Shown here piece after piece: positions 1-6,696 of a stretch of DNA of 12,169 nt. The stretch lies in the NCBI GenBank assembly GCA_934654515.1, contig CAKUGA010000038.1:1-12169 (forward strand). The letters are read 5' to 3'. The position numbers were made by a program, and so were the translations under genes. The notes under the pieces were generated by a model. The model had not been told where the DNA came from. It saw only the letters and a list, made by a program, of their open reading frames with translations, and searched no databases. This DNA comes from an uncultured Collinsella sp. (GTDB lineage: Bacteria; Actinomycetota; Coriobacteriia; Coriobacteriales; Coriobacteriaceae). The stretch's first letter is position 1; every line of letters begins with the position of its first letter.

Positions 1-1734
1 GCGCTGGGCTCGCCCAATGTGTATGGTGCCGATGGCGCTTGCGAGGTGAGCCGCCTGACCGGCTGGGAGCACAGCCTGGGCTACAGCCCGGCGTCCGACC
101 TGGCCCATACCGATTGCATCATGTACCTGGGGCGCTCCATCGTGGATTCGTCGACGATGGGCGCGGTCGATGCGCTCAACGATGCCCGTCGGCGCGGGGC
201 CAAGATCATTGTGGTGGACCCGCGGCGCAGCGGCTCGGCCGCGCTTGCCGACCGCTGGCTTCGCGTGCGCCCGGGCTGCGATTTGGCCCTGCTGCTGGGC
301 ATTGCGCACGTACTCATTGCCGAGGACCTGTACGACCATGACTTTTTGACCCGCTATACCACGGGCTTTGATGAGCTGGCGCGGGCTGCTGTCGCCTGGA
401 CGCCCGAGTGGGCCGAGTCGATTTGCGACGTGCCGACCGATGACATCCGCGCGACGGCGCGCGATTTGGCTGCTGCGGCGCCTGCTGCCGTGGTCGACGC
501 GGGCTTCCACGGTGGTATCGGCATTGCGTATGCCAACAGCACCCAGACGGCGCGCGCTATCTGCCTGGTGGATACGTTGTTGGGCTGCCTGGGGCATGCG
601 GGTGGCGCGCTCAACCCGCCGACGCCGCTCGCACTGGGTGACTTGGACCCTGCATGCTTTGCGACACCGCTGGTGCCGCGTGAGCCCAAGTTGGGCTCGG
701 AGCGCTATCCGCTCGTCGATCCGGTGCGCGGCCTGTGTACGACCATTGGCCAGTCCATTCTTGCCGGCGACCTGCGCGGGCTCATCGTCTATGCCAGCAA
801 CCCCGGTGCGGGTTACGGCAACGCCGATGCGTGGCTTGGCATCCTGCGGCAGCTCGACCTGCTCGTGACCATCGATATCCGCTGGTCCGAGACGGCTCGT
901 GCTTCCGATTTTGTACTGCCCGACGTGACGTATCTGGAGGCCGACCGCGGTGTGGGTACGGTCGTGGGTCGCAACGATGCGCGCGTATTCTACCGCAATG
1001 CGGTGCTGCCGGTTTTGCATGACGACACGCGTCCCGGACGGGAGATTTTTGCCGGCCTGGCTGCTGCCTGTGGCGTGGGCGAGTACTTCGACTTTACGGC
1101 GGATGACCTTGCGGCAGCCCAGGTTGCCCCGTTTGGGATTGACCTGGCTGCGTTTAAAGAGCGCGGTTGGGCAGACACGGGCATGTCGCTGCCGTCGCGT
1201 ACGGGCGAGCCGGTGATTCCGCTCGACGGCGACAAGATTGCGCTGGCAAGCGACGTGTGGGAGCGCGCTGGTTTGGGTCGTGTGCCCGGCTGGATTGCCC
1301 CGATGGTGGAGCCGGGGCCGGGGATGTTTCGCCTCATTAGCGGCAACCGCCCCTTTGAGTCGCATACCTCGCGAAGGCTTGCAGCCCAAGGTGCCGCCGA
1401 GGCTGGGTCGGACCTGGATGCCGTGCAGGTGAACGCCGATGTCGCTGCTCGCATGGGTATCGCCGATGGTGAGGTCGTCGAGCTTGTGAGCGACATGGGC
1501 CGCGATCGCGTGCGTGTGGAGGCCACGCCCTATCTGCATCCGGCGTGCATCTTTACCTCGGCCGCTCCCGGCGGGCGTTCGTTTGGCGCCGGTTCGGATG
1601 GTGTCCAAGCACTCGGCGTCGGTCCGCTCGACCACACGCCGCTGCGCTGGGATCCCATTACGGGCGCCGCGCTCACCCAAGAAAACGCCGTTCGCGTGGA
1701 AAAGATTGCGCCGCGCGGGGATAATGACGAGTAA
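1..1734 (+). CDS. Molybdopterin oxidoreductase catalytic subunit, PsrA/PhsA-like (C-terminal 577 residues, 5' truncated)
   Basis: The reading frame is open from base 1 to the TAA at 1732-1734, so the N-terminus, including any Tat signal and 4Fe-4S domain, lies outside the window. The GTG at base 19 is internal, because the preceding residues ALGSPN match the conserved stretch before the Mo ligand in the DMSO reductase superfamily. The likely Mo-coordinating residue is the Cys of GACEVSR, encoded by TGC at 40-42, so it is cysteine and not selenocysteine. Other family landmarks are GAKIIVVDPRRS, the RPGCDLALLL segment, the LYDHDFLTRYTTGF segment, and NSTQTARA followed by LLGCLGHAGG. The C-terminal molybdopterin-dinucleotide-binding domain starts near SGNRPFESHTSRR and carries NADVAARMGIADGEVV. 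The pattern is closer to polysulfide/thiosulfate/tetrathionate reductases than to FdhF-type formate dehydrogenase; the substrate cannot be decided. It probably uses bis-MGD, whose synthesis needs MobA, encoded downstream. Family call firm, substrate open. Confidence 0.85.
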   Translation, partial: ALGSPNVYGADGACEVSRLTGWEHSLGYSPASDLAHTDCIMYLGRSIVDSSTMGAVDALNDARRRGAKIIVVDPRRSGSAALADRWLRVRPGCDLALLLGIAHVLIAEDLYDHDFLTRYTTGFDELARAAVAWTPEWAESICDVPTDDIRATARDLAAAAPAAVVDAGFHGGIGIAYANSTQTARAICLVDTLLGCLGHAGGALNPPTPLALGDLDPACFATPLVPREPKLGSERYPLVDPVRGLCTTIGQSILAGDLRGLIVYASNPGAGYGNADAWLGILRQLDLLVTIDIRWSETARASDFVLPDVTYLEADRGVGTVVGRNDARVFYRNAVLPVLHDDTRPGREIFAGLAAACGVGEYFDFTADDLAAAQVAPFGIDLAAFKERGWADTGMSLPSRTGEPVIPLDGDKIALASDVWERAGLGRVPGWIAPMVEPGPGMFRLISGNRPFESHTSRRLAAQGAAEAGSDLDAVQVNADVAARMGIADGEVVELVSDMGRDRVRVEATPYLHPACIFTSAAPGGRSFGAGSDGVQALGVGPLDHTPLRWDPITGAALTQENAVRVEKIAPRGDNDE

Positions 1735-1774
1735 TTGACTCAGCCGATGTATTTGACTGATCCACGTTTGTTTT

Positions 1775-1780
1775 GAAAGG
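1775..1780 (+). promoter_or_regulatory. Ribosome binding site of selA
   Basis: GAAAGG lies six bases upstream of the ATG at 1787 and supports that start. The 52-base gap after the Mo-oxidoreductase stop contains no terminator-like hairpin, so co-transcription with the upstream gene is possible. Confidence 0.6.
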
Positions 1781-1786
1781 CCGCAC

Positions 1787-3244
1787 ATGAGCGATAGCCA
1801 GAACATTTCCGATGAGGTGCGCGCCCGTCTGCGCGCCATCCCCTCTGTCAACGAGCTGCTCACCGAGTGGCCGGTGGTGAAGGCGGCGGGGGAGACGTGC
1901 GATGCCGTGGTGCACGCCGCCGTGACGGCAGAGCTCGACGAGGAGCGTGCCGCCATCCGCACCGGCGCCGCCCCGCGCTCCAAGCGCGAGCTGGCATCGG
2001 CCATCGAATTCCGTGCACATCGCTCTGCGCTGCCGAGCCTGCGTCCGGCTGTGAACGCCACGGGCGTTGTCATCCATACCAACCTGGGCCGTGCCCCGCT
2101 TGCGGAGTCGGCCGCCAAGGCCGTGGCCGAGGTCGCGCGCGGGTACAGCACGCTCGAGTACAGCGTCGATACCTGCTCACGCGGGTCGCGCAAGGAGCAC
2201 GCCGCGCAGCTGATTCGCTCGCTCACCGGTGCCGAGGATGCGCTCGTCGTCAACAACAATGCCGCCGCGGTATTACTGGTGCTGGCCACCCATGCCGCAG
2301 GCAAAGAGGTCATCGTGAGCCGCGGCGAGCTCGTCGAGATCGGTGGCAGCTTCCGCATCCCCGATGTCATGGAGGCCTCGGGCGCTCGGCTCGTCGAGGT
2401 CGGCGCCACCAACCGTACGCACCTGGCCGACTACGAGCGTGCCATCACGCCCGACACGGCCATGATCCTGAAGGTCCACCCTTCCAACTATCGCATTGAA
2501 GGCTTTCACGAGGAGGTGAGCTCCAAGGAGCTTGCCGCGCTGGCACACAAACATGGTCTGCTGTTCTACGAGGACCAGGGCTCGGGCGCGCTGCTGCCCG
2601 ACGACATTTTGGTTCGCGGCGGCGAGGAGACCACGCCGACCTCGGTTGCTGCCGGGCTCGATATCGTTTCGTGCTCGGGCGATAAGCTGCTCGGTGCCGC
2701 GCAGGCGGGTATCATCATGGGCCGTCGCGACTTGATCCAGGCCTGTGGCTCACATCCGCTCATGCGCGCCCTGCGTCCGGGCAAACTGGCGCTGACGGCG
2801 CTCGAGGCCACGCTGCGTATCTACATGGACGGCGCCGATGTGGCCCATCGCGACATTCCGGTGCTCAGCATGCTTACGCTTCCGCAGGCTCATCTGGAGC
2901 GTCGCGCGCGCAAGCTGCGCGACCTTATGGCGGCGGGGCTCGATAAGGCCGGCTGCCCGTGCGCCGTTGAGTTGGAGATTGTCGAAGAGTCGTCGACGCC
3001 CGGCGGCGGTTCGCTGCCTACCGTCGAGCTGCCGACGATGTGCGTTGCCGTGCGCCTTGTTGACGAGCGCCTGACGGTCGACGCGCTCAAGCGCTCACTC
3101 GTCCAGGACTTCGACACGCCGGTCGTCACGCGCACCTCGCACGATCGCATTCTGTTTGACGTCCGCACGCTCGTGGGCGACCGCGATATCGAGACCGCGG
3201 CCTCGACGCTTGCCGCGTGCGTTGTCAAGGCGGCGCGCCGATGA
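1787..3244 (+). CDS. selA: L-seryl-tRNA(Sec) selenium transferase (selenocysteine synthase)
   Basis: SelA is a PLP enzyme that converts Ser-tRNA(Sec) to Sec-tRNA(Sec) using selenophosphate, in the cytoplasm and as a large ring-shaped oligomer in characterised bacteria. The 485-residue protein has the usual length for the family (E. coli about 463). An N-terminal helical domain (IPSVNELLTEWP, about residues 18-29) is followed by the hallmark AVNATGVVIHTNLGRAPL (about 88-105). Then come EYSVDTCSRGSRKEH (about 124-138), VVNNNAAAVLL, SRGELVEIGGSFRIPDVM and VGATNRTH. The PLP-lysine motif SGDKLLGAAQAG puts the Schiff-base lysine at K300. The start is ATG 1787, supported by a GAAAGG ribosome site. 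The stop TGA overlaps the selB ATG, which suggests translational coupling. No key motif is missing. This is one of the most secure calls in the window. Confidence 0.98.
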   Translation: MSDSQNISDEVRARLRAIPSVNELLTEWPVVKAAGETCDAVVHAAVTAELDEERAAIRTGAAPRSKRELASAIEFRAHRSALPSLRPAVNATGVVIHTNLGRAPLAESAAKAVAEVARGYSTLEYSVDTCSRGSRKEHAAQLIRSLTGAEDALVVNNNAAAVLLVLATHAAGKEVIVSRGELVEIGGSFRIPDVMEASGARLVEVGATNRTHLADYERAITPDTAMILKVHPSNYRIEGFHEEVSSKELAALAHKHGLLFYEDQGSGALLPDDILVRGGEETTPTSVAAGLDIVSCSGDKLLGAAQAGIIMGRRDLIQACGSHPLMRALRPGKLALTALEATLRIYMDGADVAHRDIPVLSMLTLPQAHLERRARKLRDLMAAGLDKAGCPCAVELEIVEESSTPGGGSLPTVELPTMCVAVRLVDERLTVDALKRSLVQDFDTPVVTRTSHDRILFDVRTLVGDRDIETAASTLAACVVKAARR

Positions 3245-5208
3245 GTGGGGCAGAAACGCTCGTGGAATGCCCTGTCATCGTGGGCACGGCGGGCCACGTC
3301 GACCACGGTAAGTCGGCGCTTATCGAGGCACTGACCGGTAAGAATCCCGACCGCTTGGAGGTCGAGCGTCGCCGCGGCATGACCGTGGAGCTCGGCTTTG
3401 GCGAGCTGGCCCTGCCGAGCGACATGATCGTGGGCCTGGTCGATGTGCCGGGACATGCGCACTACCTGCGCGCCATGGTGCAGGGCGCCACGGGCATCGA
3501 TGTGGCCGTGCTGGTGGTTTCGGCCGTCGAGGGCGTGATGCCGCAGACGCGCGAGCACGTGCATGTGCTGGAGCTGTTGGGCGTCACGCATATGGTGGTC
3601 GCGCTGACAATGTGCGACCTGGCCGATGCCGAGATGACCGAGCTTGCCGAGCTCGATGTCGACGACTTTTTGTCAGGTACCGTGTTTGCGGGCGCGCCAA
3701 TCGTTCTCGTGTCGTCCAAGACGGGCGAGGGGATCGATGCGCTGCTGGCCGCGCTCGACGAGTGCGTGGATGCCTGCTGGGGCGCCTGTCGCGATCGCGC
3801 CGAGCGAACCGACGCCGCGCCTCGCCTGCCGATCGATCGCTGCTTCACGATCAAGGGTGCCGGCACCGTCGTGACGGGAACACTGCACGATGCGCCGATT
3901 GCGGTGGGCAATGAGCTCGTCGCGCTGCCGTCGCGTACGGTCTGCCGCGTGCGCGGAATTCAGGTGCATGGCGACACGCGGCGGGCACTGCCCGGTCAAC
4001 GCGTGGCGCTCAACCTGGTGGGCGATGGCGTCGCTTCGCTCGATCGCGGCGAGATGCTCGGCGTGGAGGGCCGTTTTGGCCAGACACTGCGCTTTATGAT
4101 GACGTTTACGTATTTGGGCCGCGAGGGCGCCAAGCCGCGCGTGCTCGAGTCGGGCGCGCGCGTGCACGTGATGGCGGGTACGGCCGAGGTCGTCGGCCGC
4201 ATCATGCTCATGGAGGGCGAGGCGCCCATGGCGGTGGGCGAGACGCGCACCGTTCAGGTGCGTCTGGAGGACCCGCTGCCGCTGCGCTCCGGCGACCATG
4301 CCGTGGTGCTGTCGTATTCGCCCGTGATGCTTATTGGCGGCGGGCGCGTGCTGCTTTCGCGCTGCCGTCGCTCGCGCGAGCTTGCTGATGGAGAGCGCGC
4401 GCTGTACGCGGCGCTTGAGGCCGAAGATATTCCGGGCGCGGTGGATGCGTGGCTGGCGCTGCAGGCGCTGCCGGTTACGGCGGCCGATATTGCTGCGGCG
4501 TTGGATCTTGGTGCCGGTGAGGTTGACGCTGTGCTGGGTGCGCTGGTGGAGCAGGGTCCCGTGCGTGCGCTTACCGCGGGCGACGTGGAGCTTTTTTCGG
4601 ATGCCGCGGCGCTCGATGCCGCGATGGGTACGCTGGCGGCGACCCTTTCCGCCATGCACGCGGCTGCCCCCAAGGAGACGGGCTTTACGCCCGGCGCCGT
4701 CGCCCACGCTGCCTGGCCTACCGCTGACGATGCCGTTGCCGCGGCTCTGATTGCCGAGGGCTGCTCGCGTGGCGTGTGTGCCTCCGAGGGCGCCGAGGTG
4801 TTCGACCCGCACTCCGCTGCCGCCGCGGCGCGCGTGGTGCGCGAGGCTTGCGAGCGTATCGTTGCACTTTTGGACGACGCGGGGCTCGATGCACCGACGT
4901 TGCCCGAGGTAGGCGAGCGACTGCAGCTCGATCGCGACACCATGACGCGTGCCTTGCGCGAGCTTTCGCTCAACCGCTCGATCGTGAAGGTCGAGCGCGA
5001 TGTGGCCCTGTCCGCTGCTACCGAGGCCCACGCTCGCGAGCTCGTCGCTGCGGCCATCGATGCTGCCGGCGGCGCTGCCACCACAAGCGTGCTGCGCGAG
5101 GCCCTGGGTGTGTCGCGCAAGCGCGCCATCAGCATCCTGGAGCATCTGGACGCCGTGCGCTATACGGTGCTCGACAAGGAAGCCGGCGGCCTGCGCTCCC
5201 TGCGCTAG
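3241..5208 (+). CDS. selB: Selenocysteine-specific translation elongation factor SelB
   Basis: SelB binds GTP, Sec-tRNA(Sec) and the SECIS hairpin of selenoprotein mRNAs to decode UGA as Sec. The product is 655 residues (E. coli about 614). Visible motifs: G1 GTAGHVDHGKS (15-25), switch I RGMTVELGF (45-53), and G3 DVPGH (68-72). The domain II signature FTIKGAGTVVTGTL comes next, then IGGGRVL at the end of domain III, then a long region of winged helices. The last winged helix carries LGVSRKRAISILEHLD, matching the SECIS-binding domain of bacterial SelB. The G4 element reads TMCD (123-126), where EF-Tu-like GTPases have (N/T)KxD, so the guanine-stacking lysine is replaced by Met. The start is ATG 3241, which overlaps the selA stop; an in-frame start 24 bases upstream would lie inside selA and precede the conserved domain. 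AAGG at 3227-3230 can serve as ribosome site. Confidence 0.97.
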   Translation: MSGAETLVECPVIVGTAGHVDHGKSALIEALTGKNPDRLEVERRRGMTVELGFGELALPSDMIVGLVDVPGHAHYLRAMVQGATGIDVAVLVVSAVEGVMPQTREHVHVLELLGVTHMVVALTMCDLADAEMTELAELDVDDFLSGTVFAGAPIVLVSSKTGEGIDALLAALDECVDACWGACRDRAERTDAAPRLPIDRCFTIKGAGTVVTGTLHDAPIAVGNELVALPSRTVCRVRGIQVHGDTRRALPGQRVALNLVGDGVASLDRGEMLGVEGRFGQTLRFMMTFTYLGREGAKPRVLESGARVHVMAGTAEVVGRIMLMEGEAPMAVGETRTVQVRLEDPLPLRSGDHAVVLSYSPVMLIGGGRVLLSRCRRSRELADGERALYAALEAEDIPGAVDAWLALQALPVTAADIAAALDLGAGEVDAVLGALVEQGPVRALTAGDVELFSDAAALDAAMGTLAATLSAMHAAAPKETGFTPGAVAHAAWPTADDAVAAALIAEGCSRGVCASEGAEVFDPHSAAAAARVVREACERIVALLDDAGLDAPTLPEVGERLQLDRDTMTRALRELSLNRSIVKVERDVALSAATEAHARELVAAAIDAAGGAATTSVLREALGVSRKRAISILEHLDAVRYTVLDKEAGGLRSLR

Positions 5209-5220
5209 GGCCCCTCATCA

Positions 5221-5285
5221 GTTGCGGTGAAATACGGACTGTTTACCCCTATATCTAGTCCATTTAGTCCGTATTCCACCGCAAC
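5221..5285. repeat. Palindromic intergenic repeat, copy 1
   Basis: A 20-base left arm (5221-5240) and a 20-base right arm (5266-5285) are reverse complements except at one position (A5230 against C5276), with a 25-base loop. It sits 12 bases after the selB stop and before the selC promoter. Bases 5222-5244 are identical over 23 bases to 8346-8368 in copy 2. No T-run follows the right arm, so it does not look like a standard intrinsic terminator. The single mismatch would be a G-U pair in an RNA made from the minus strand. Its function is unknown. A REP-like or MITE-like dispersed element is the simplest reading. Confidence 0.85.
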
Positions 5286-5334
5286 TTCCAGAATGACTAC
5301 TCTGGTGTCCTGTGCGGCTGCGGGCTGCCTGGTT

Positions 5335-5343
5335 TGGTAAAAT
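5335..5343 (+). promoter_or_regulatory. Extended -10 promoter of selC
   Basis: TGG followed by TAAAAT (5338-5343) forms an extended -10 element. It puts the transcription start near 5350, a few bases before the mature tRNA 5' end at 5356. No good -35 hexamer is seen at the expected distance, which is common for extended -10 promoters. The surrounding CCTGGTTTGGTA (5328-5339) matches 11 of 12 bases at the promoter of the FAD-subunit gene (8454-8465). Confidence 0.55.
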
Positions 5344-5355
5344 ATCGCCGCACTT

Positions 5356-5452
5356 GGGAACGGATGGGCTCCGGTGGGCTCCGCGGTCCTCAAAACCGTT
5401 GCGAGGCGTGCAAAACGTCTTGGATGTGTTCGATTCACATACGTTCCCGCCA
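5356..5452 (+). tRNA. selC: tRNA-Sec (anticodon TCA), selC
   Basis: Folding by hand gives the bacterial tRNA-Sec shape. The acceptor arm pairs 5356-5363 with 5441-5448; seven pairs are canonical and the eighth is G-A. The D-stem is 6 bp (5366-5371 with 5376-5381) with a CGGT loop, as in E. coli selC. The anticodon stem GCGGT/ACCGT holds the loop CCTCAAA, with anticodon TCA at 5390-5392. A long variable arm has a 6-bp stem (AGGCGT/ACGTCT, about 5404-5419). The 5-bp T-stem ATGTG/CACAT (5424-5428, 5436-5440) carries the loop TTCGATT. G5449 is the discriminator and CCA (5450-5452) is encoded. Base 33 is C rather than the near-universal U. The position after selA-selB and the independent promoter and terminator fit. 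The tRNA delivers Sec to UGA codons through SelB. Confidence 0.95.
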
Positions 5453-5460
5453 TACGCTAC

Positions 5461-5515
5461 CAGCGCTTTTGTGCTCGCGGTCTTGCTGCGTGCCGCAAAG
5501 GCGCTGTTTTGTTTT
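5461..5515 (+). terminator. Rho-independent terminator of selC
   Basis: The arms 5461-5473 and 5494-5506 can form about 13 pairs, including two G-U wobbles (core AGCGCTTTTG with CAAAGGCGCT), around a loop of about 20 bases. TTTTGTTTT follows at 5507-5515. It lies eight bases after the tRNA CCA end, as expected for the end of the selC transcript. Confidence 0.8.
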
Positions 5516-5606
5516 AGTACGGGGTCGTCGTGTCGCCTGCTTGGTCGGCGATGGTGCTTGGCTTCGTGACCGGGTTTTGAGCATGTCGATGGGGGTGTTT
5601 TGCCGT

Positions 5607-6239
5607 ATGACTACCGTAAGACGGGCCGATCTTTCTTGTGTCGTCCAGGCGGGCGGGCTGTCCTCGCGCATGGGCTGCGATAAGGCGCGCATGGCGTTTT
5701 GCGGCGAGCCGCTCATCGAGCGCGTGCTGGGTCGGCTGGCGCCAGTTGCCGGCGAGTTGGTCGTGACGACTTCGCGTCCCAGCGAGCTTGCCTACCTTGA
5801 GGAGCACACGTTTGGCGGCCTGGTGCCGCGTGTGGTGGCGGATCTTGAAGGGTCGGCGGGCGCCATGCGCGGCATCGCGAGCTCGTTGGCTGCGGCTCGG
5901 CTGCCTCTCGTGGCGATCGTTGCCTGCGATATGCCGTTTGTCTCGCCGGAACTCATCGGCGCGCTTGCCGATCGTGTTGAGGCCGAGGCGCTCGATGTGT
6001 GCGTGCCGCGCGAGGAGCGGGGGATTGAGCCGCTATGCTCTGTCTGGCGCCGTGACGCGTGCGCGCCGGTTGCCCAAGAGTTGCTCGCCTGCGACCGCCA
6101 ACGCATTCGCTGCCTGATCAATCGCGTTCAGGCTGGTTATATGGATGAGCCGCAGATCGTTAAGGCCGCGGGCTCGACGCTCTGCTTCGAAAACGTCAAT
6201 ACGCCCGAGGAGTTTGCGGCAGCCGAACTGCTCGCCTAG
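5607..6239 (+). CDS. mobA: Molybdenum cofactor guanylyltransferase
   Basis: MobA transfers GMP from GTP to Mo-molybdopterin, making the MGD cofactor used by DMSO-reductase-family enzymes such as the one encoded at the left edge. The nucleotide-binding signature QAGGLSSRMGCDKA lies at residues 14-27 and the metal-binding VACDMPF near 105-111, with PLIERVL between them. The length of 210 residues is close to the family norm (about 190-210). The start chosen is ATG 5607, with GGGGGTG at 5591-5597 as ribosome site and ten bases to the signature's domain edge. ATG 5583 and 5589 are in-frame alternatives without a good ribosome site. The frame remains open upstream across selC, but that part cannot be coding. 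The related MocA (CTP-using, for xanthine dehydrogenase-type enzymes) is the alternative; the LAGG-like form and the DMSO-reductase-family neighbour favour MobA. No clear promoter is seen between the selC terminator and this gene. Confidence 0.88.
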   Translation: MTTVRRADLSCVVQAGGLSSRMGCDKARMAFCGEPLIERVLGRLAPVAGELVVTTSRPSELAYLEEHTFGGLVPRVVADLEGSAGAMRGIASSLAAARLPLVAIVACDMPFVSPELIGALADRVEAEALDVCVPREERGIEPLCSVWRRDACAPVAQELLACDRQRIRCLINRVQAGYMDEPQIVKAAGSTLCFENVNTPEEFAAAELLA

Positions 6240-6244
6240 ACGAT

Positions 6245-6249
6245 GGGAG
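6245..6249 (+). promoter_or_regulatory. Ribosome binding site deciding the start of the Se/S-carrier-like gene
   Basis: GGGAG lies five bases upstream of the ATG at 6255. It favours that codon over the in-frame ATG at 6243, which would sit within four bases of the mobA stop and has no ribosome site of its own. Confidence 0.6.
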
Positions 6250-6254
6250 ATGCC

Positions 6255-6650
6255 ATGTCTCACGATATTTGCCCCGATAACGGGGAACCTTGCACTTGTG
6301 ACGGGTCCGAACCCTGTACCTGCGGTTGCGGTGGCTGTGGGCATACCGCGGAAGAGGAAGCGGCCGCCGCGGCGTATCGTGAGGCACACCGCGGTGGCCC
6401 GTCCGGTGATGCCCTCGACCACGAACGCAAAATCATCGTTTCGTTCGACAGCACCTTCGATGTGATGGAATGCGAGCAGCTGTGCCTTGCCGCCGGTGTG
6501 CCCGGGCGCATTATGCCTTTGCCCGGCTCCATTACCGCTGGCTGCGGGCTGTGCTGGGCCATGCCGTTCTCGGGCGATGCGCTCGCCGCATTCCGTGCCG
6601 CCACCGAAGGCCGCATTACACCCGCCGACTACCATCAGCTCGTCCTTTAA
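6255..6650 (+). CDS. Putative Se/S carrier-like protein (DUF3343-type) with Cys-rich N-terminus
   Basis: This is a 131-residue protein in two parts. Residues 1-28 contain seven cysteines (6, 13, 15, 21, 23, 25, 28), spaced as CTCDGSEPCTCGCGGCGH, followed by an Ala/Glu-rich linker. From about residue 59 the sequence KIIVSFDSTFDVMECEQL, then PGRIMPLPGSITAGCGLCW (about 83-101) and the C-terminal helix ITPADYHQLV, resembles the small DUF3343 family. That family is annotated as putative Se/S carrier because it often neighbours selenium or sulfur genes; its biochemistry is not settled. The CGLC pair (97-100) is the likely reactive site. It starts 15 bases after mobA and is probably translated from the same mRNA. 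In this context a role in handling selenium or sulfur for Sec or cofactor synthesis is plausible but unproven. The Cys-rich segment may bind metal or provide extra thiols. The family match is by eye. Confidence 0.75.
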   Translation: MSHDICPDNGEPCTCDGSEPCTCGCGGCGHTAEEEAAAAAYREAHRGGPSGDALDHERKIIVSFDSTFDVMECEQLCLAAGVPGRIMPLPGSITAGCGLCWAMPFSGDALAAFRAATEGRITPADYHQLVL

Positions 6651-6659
6651 CCACCAAAT

Positions 6660-6696
6660 CCACCACATTGGGGACAGGCACCTTTGTGGTGGTTTT
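6660..6696 (+). terminator. Hairpin after the mobA unit, possible terminator or REP-like palindrome
   Basis: CCACCACA (6660-6667) pairs perfectly with TGTGGTGG (6685-6692), and TTTT follows (6693-6696). The 17-base loop carries GGGGACAGGCACC. The hairpin starts ten bases after the stop codon. The short T-run and 8-bp stem make it a moderate terminator. The loop motif resembles the conserved heads of short dispersed palindromes, so a repeat origin is also possible. Confidence 0.5.

Noticed and set aside
1735..1758. Two TTGACT hexamers 18 bases apart upstream of selA, considered as -35 boxes
   Set aside because: No acceptable -10 hexamer lies 16-18 bases downstream of either, so a selA promoter is not supported.
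3242..3244. TGA at the end of selA as a possible Sec codon
   Set aside because: SelA is complete at that point, the TGA overlaps the selB ATG, and frame continuation would read out of frame through selB.
3673..5145. 490-codon minus-strand frame opposite selB
   Set aside because: Arg/His-rich product without motifs; SelB domains account for the region.
5205..5453. Small minus-strand frames across the palindromes (also 8197-8403) sharing the peptide NSPYFTA
   Set aside because: The shared peptide only reflects the common repeat DNA; there is no ribosome site or conserved protein.
5334..5606. Upstream in-frame extension of mobA to about 5334
   Set aside because: It would translate through the tRNA-Sec gene and its terminator, and has no MobA similarity before residue MTTVRR. 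The start near 5607 with a GGGGGTG ribosome site is preferred.
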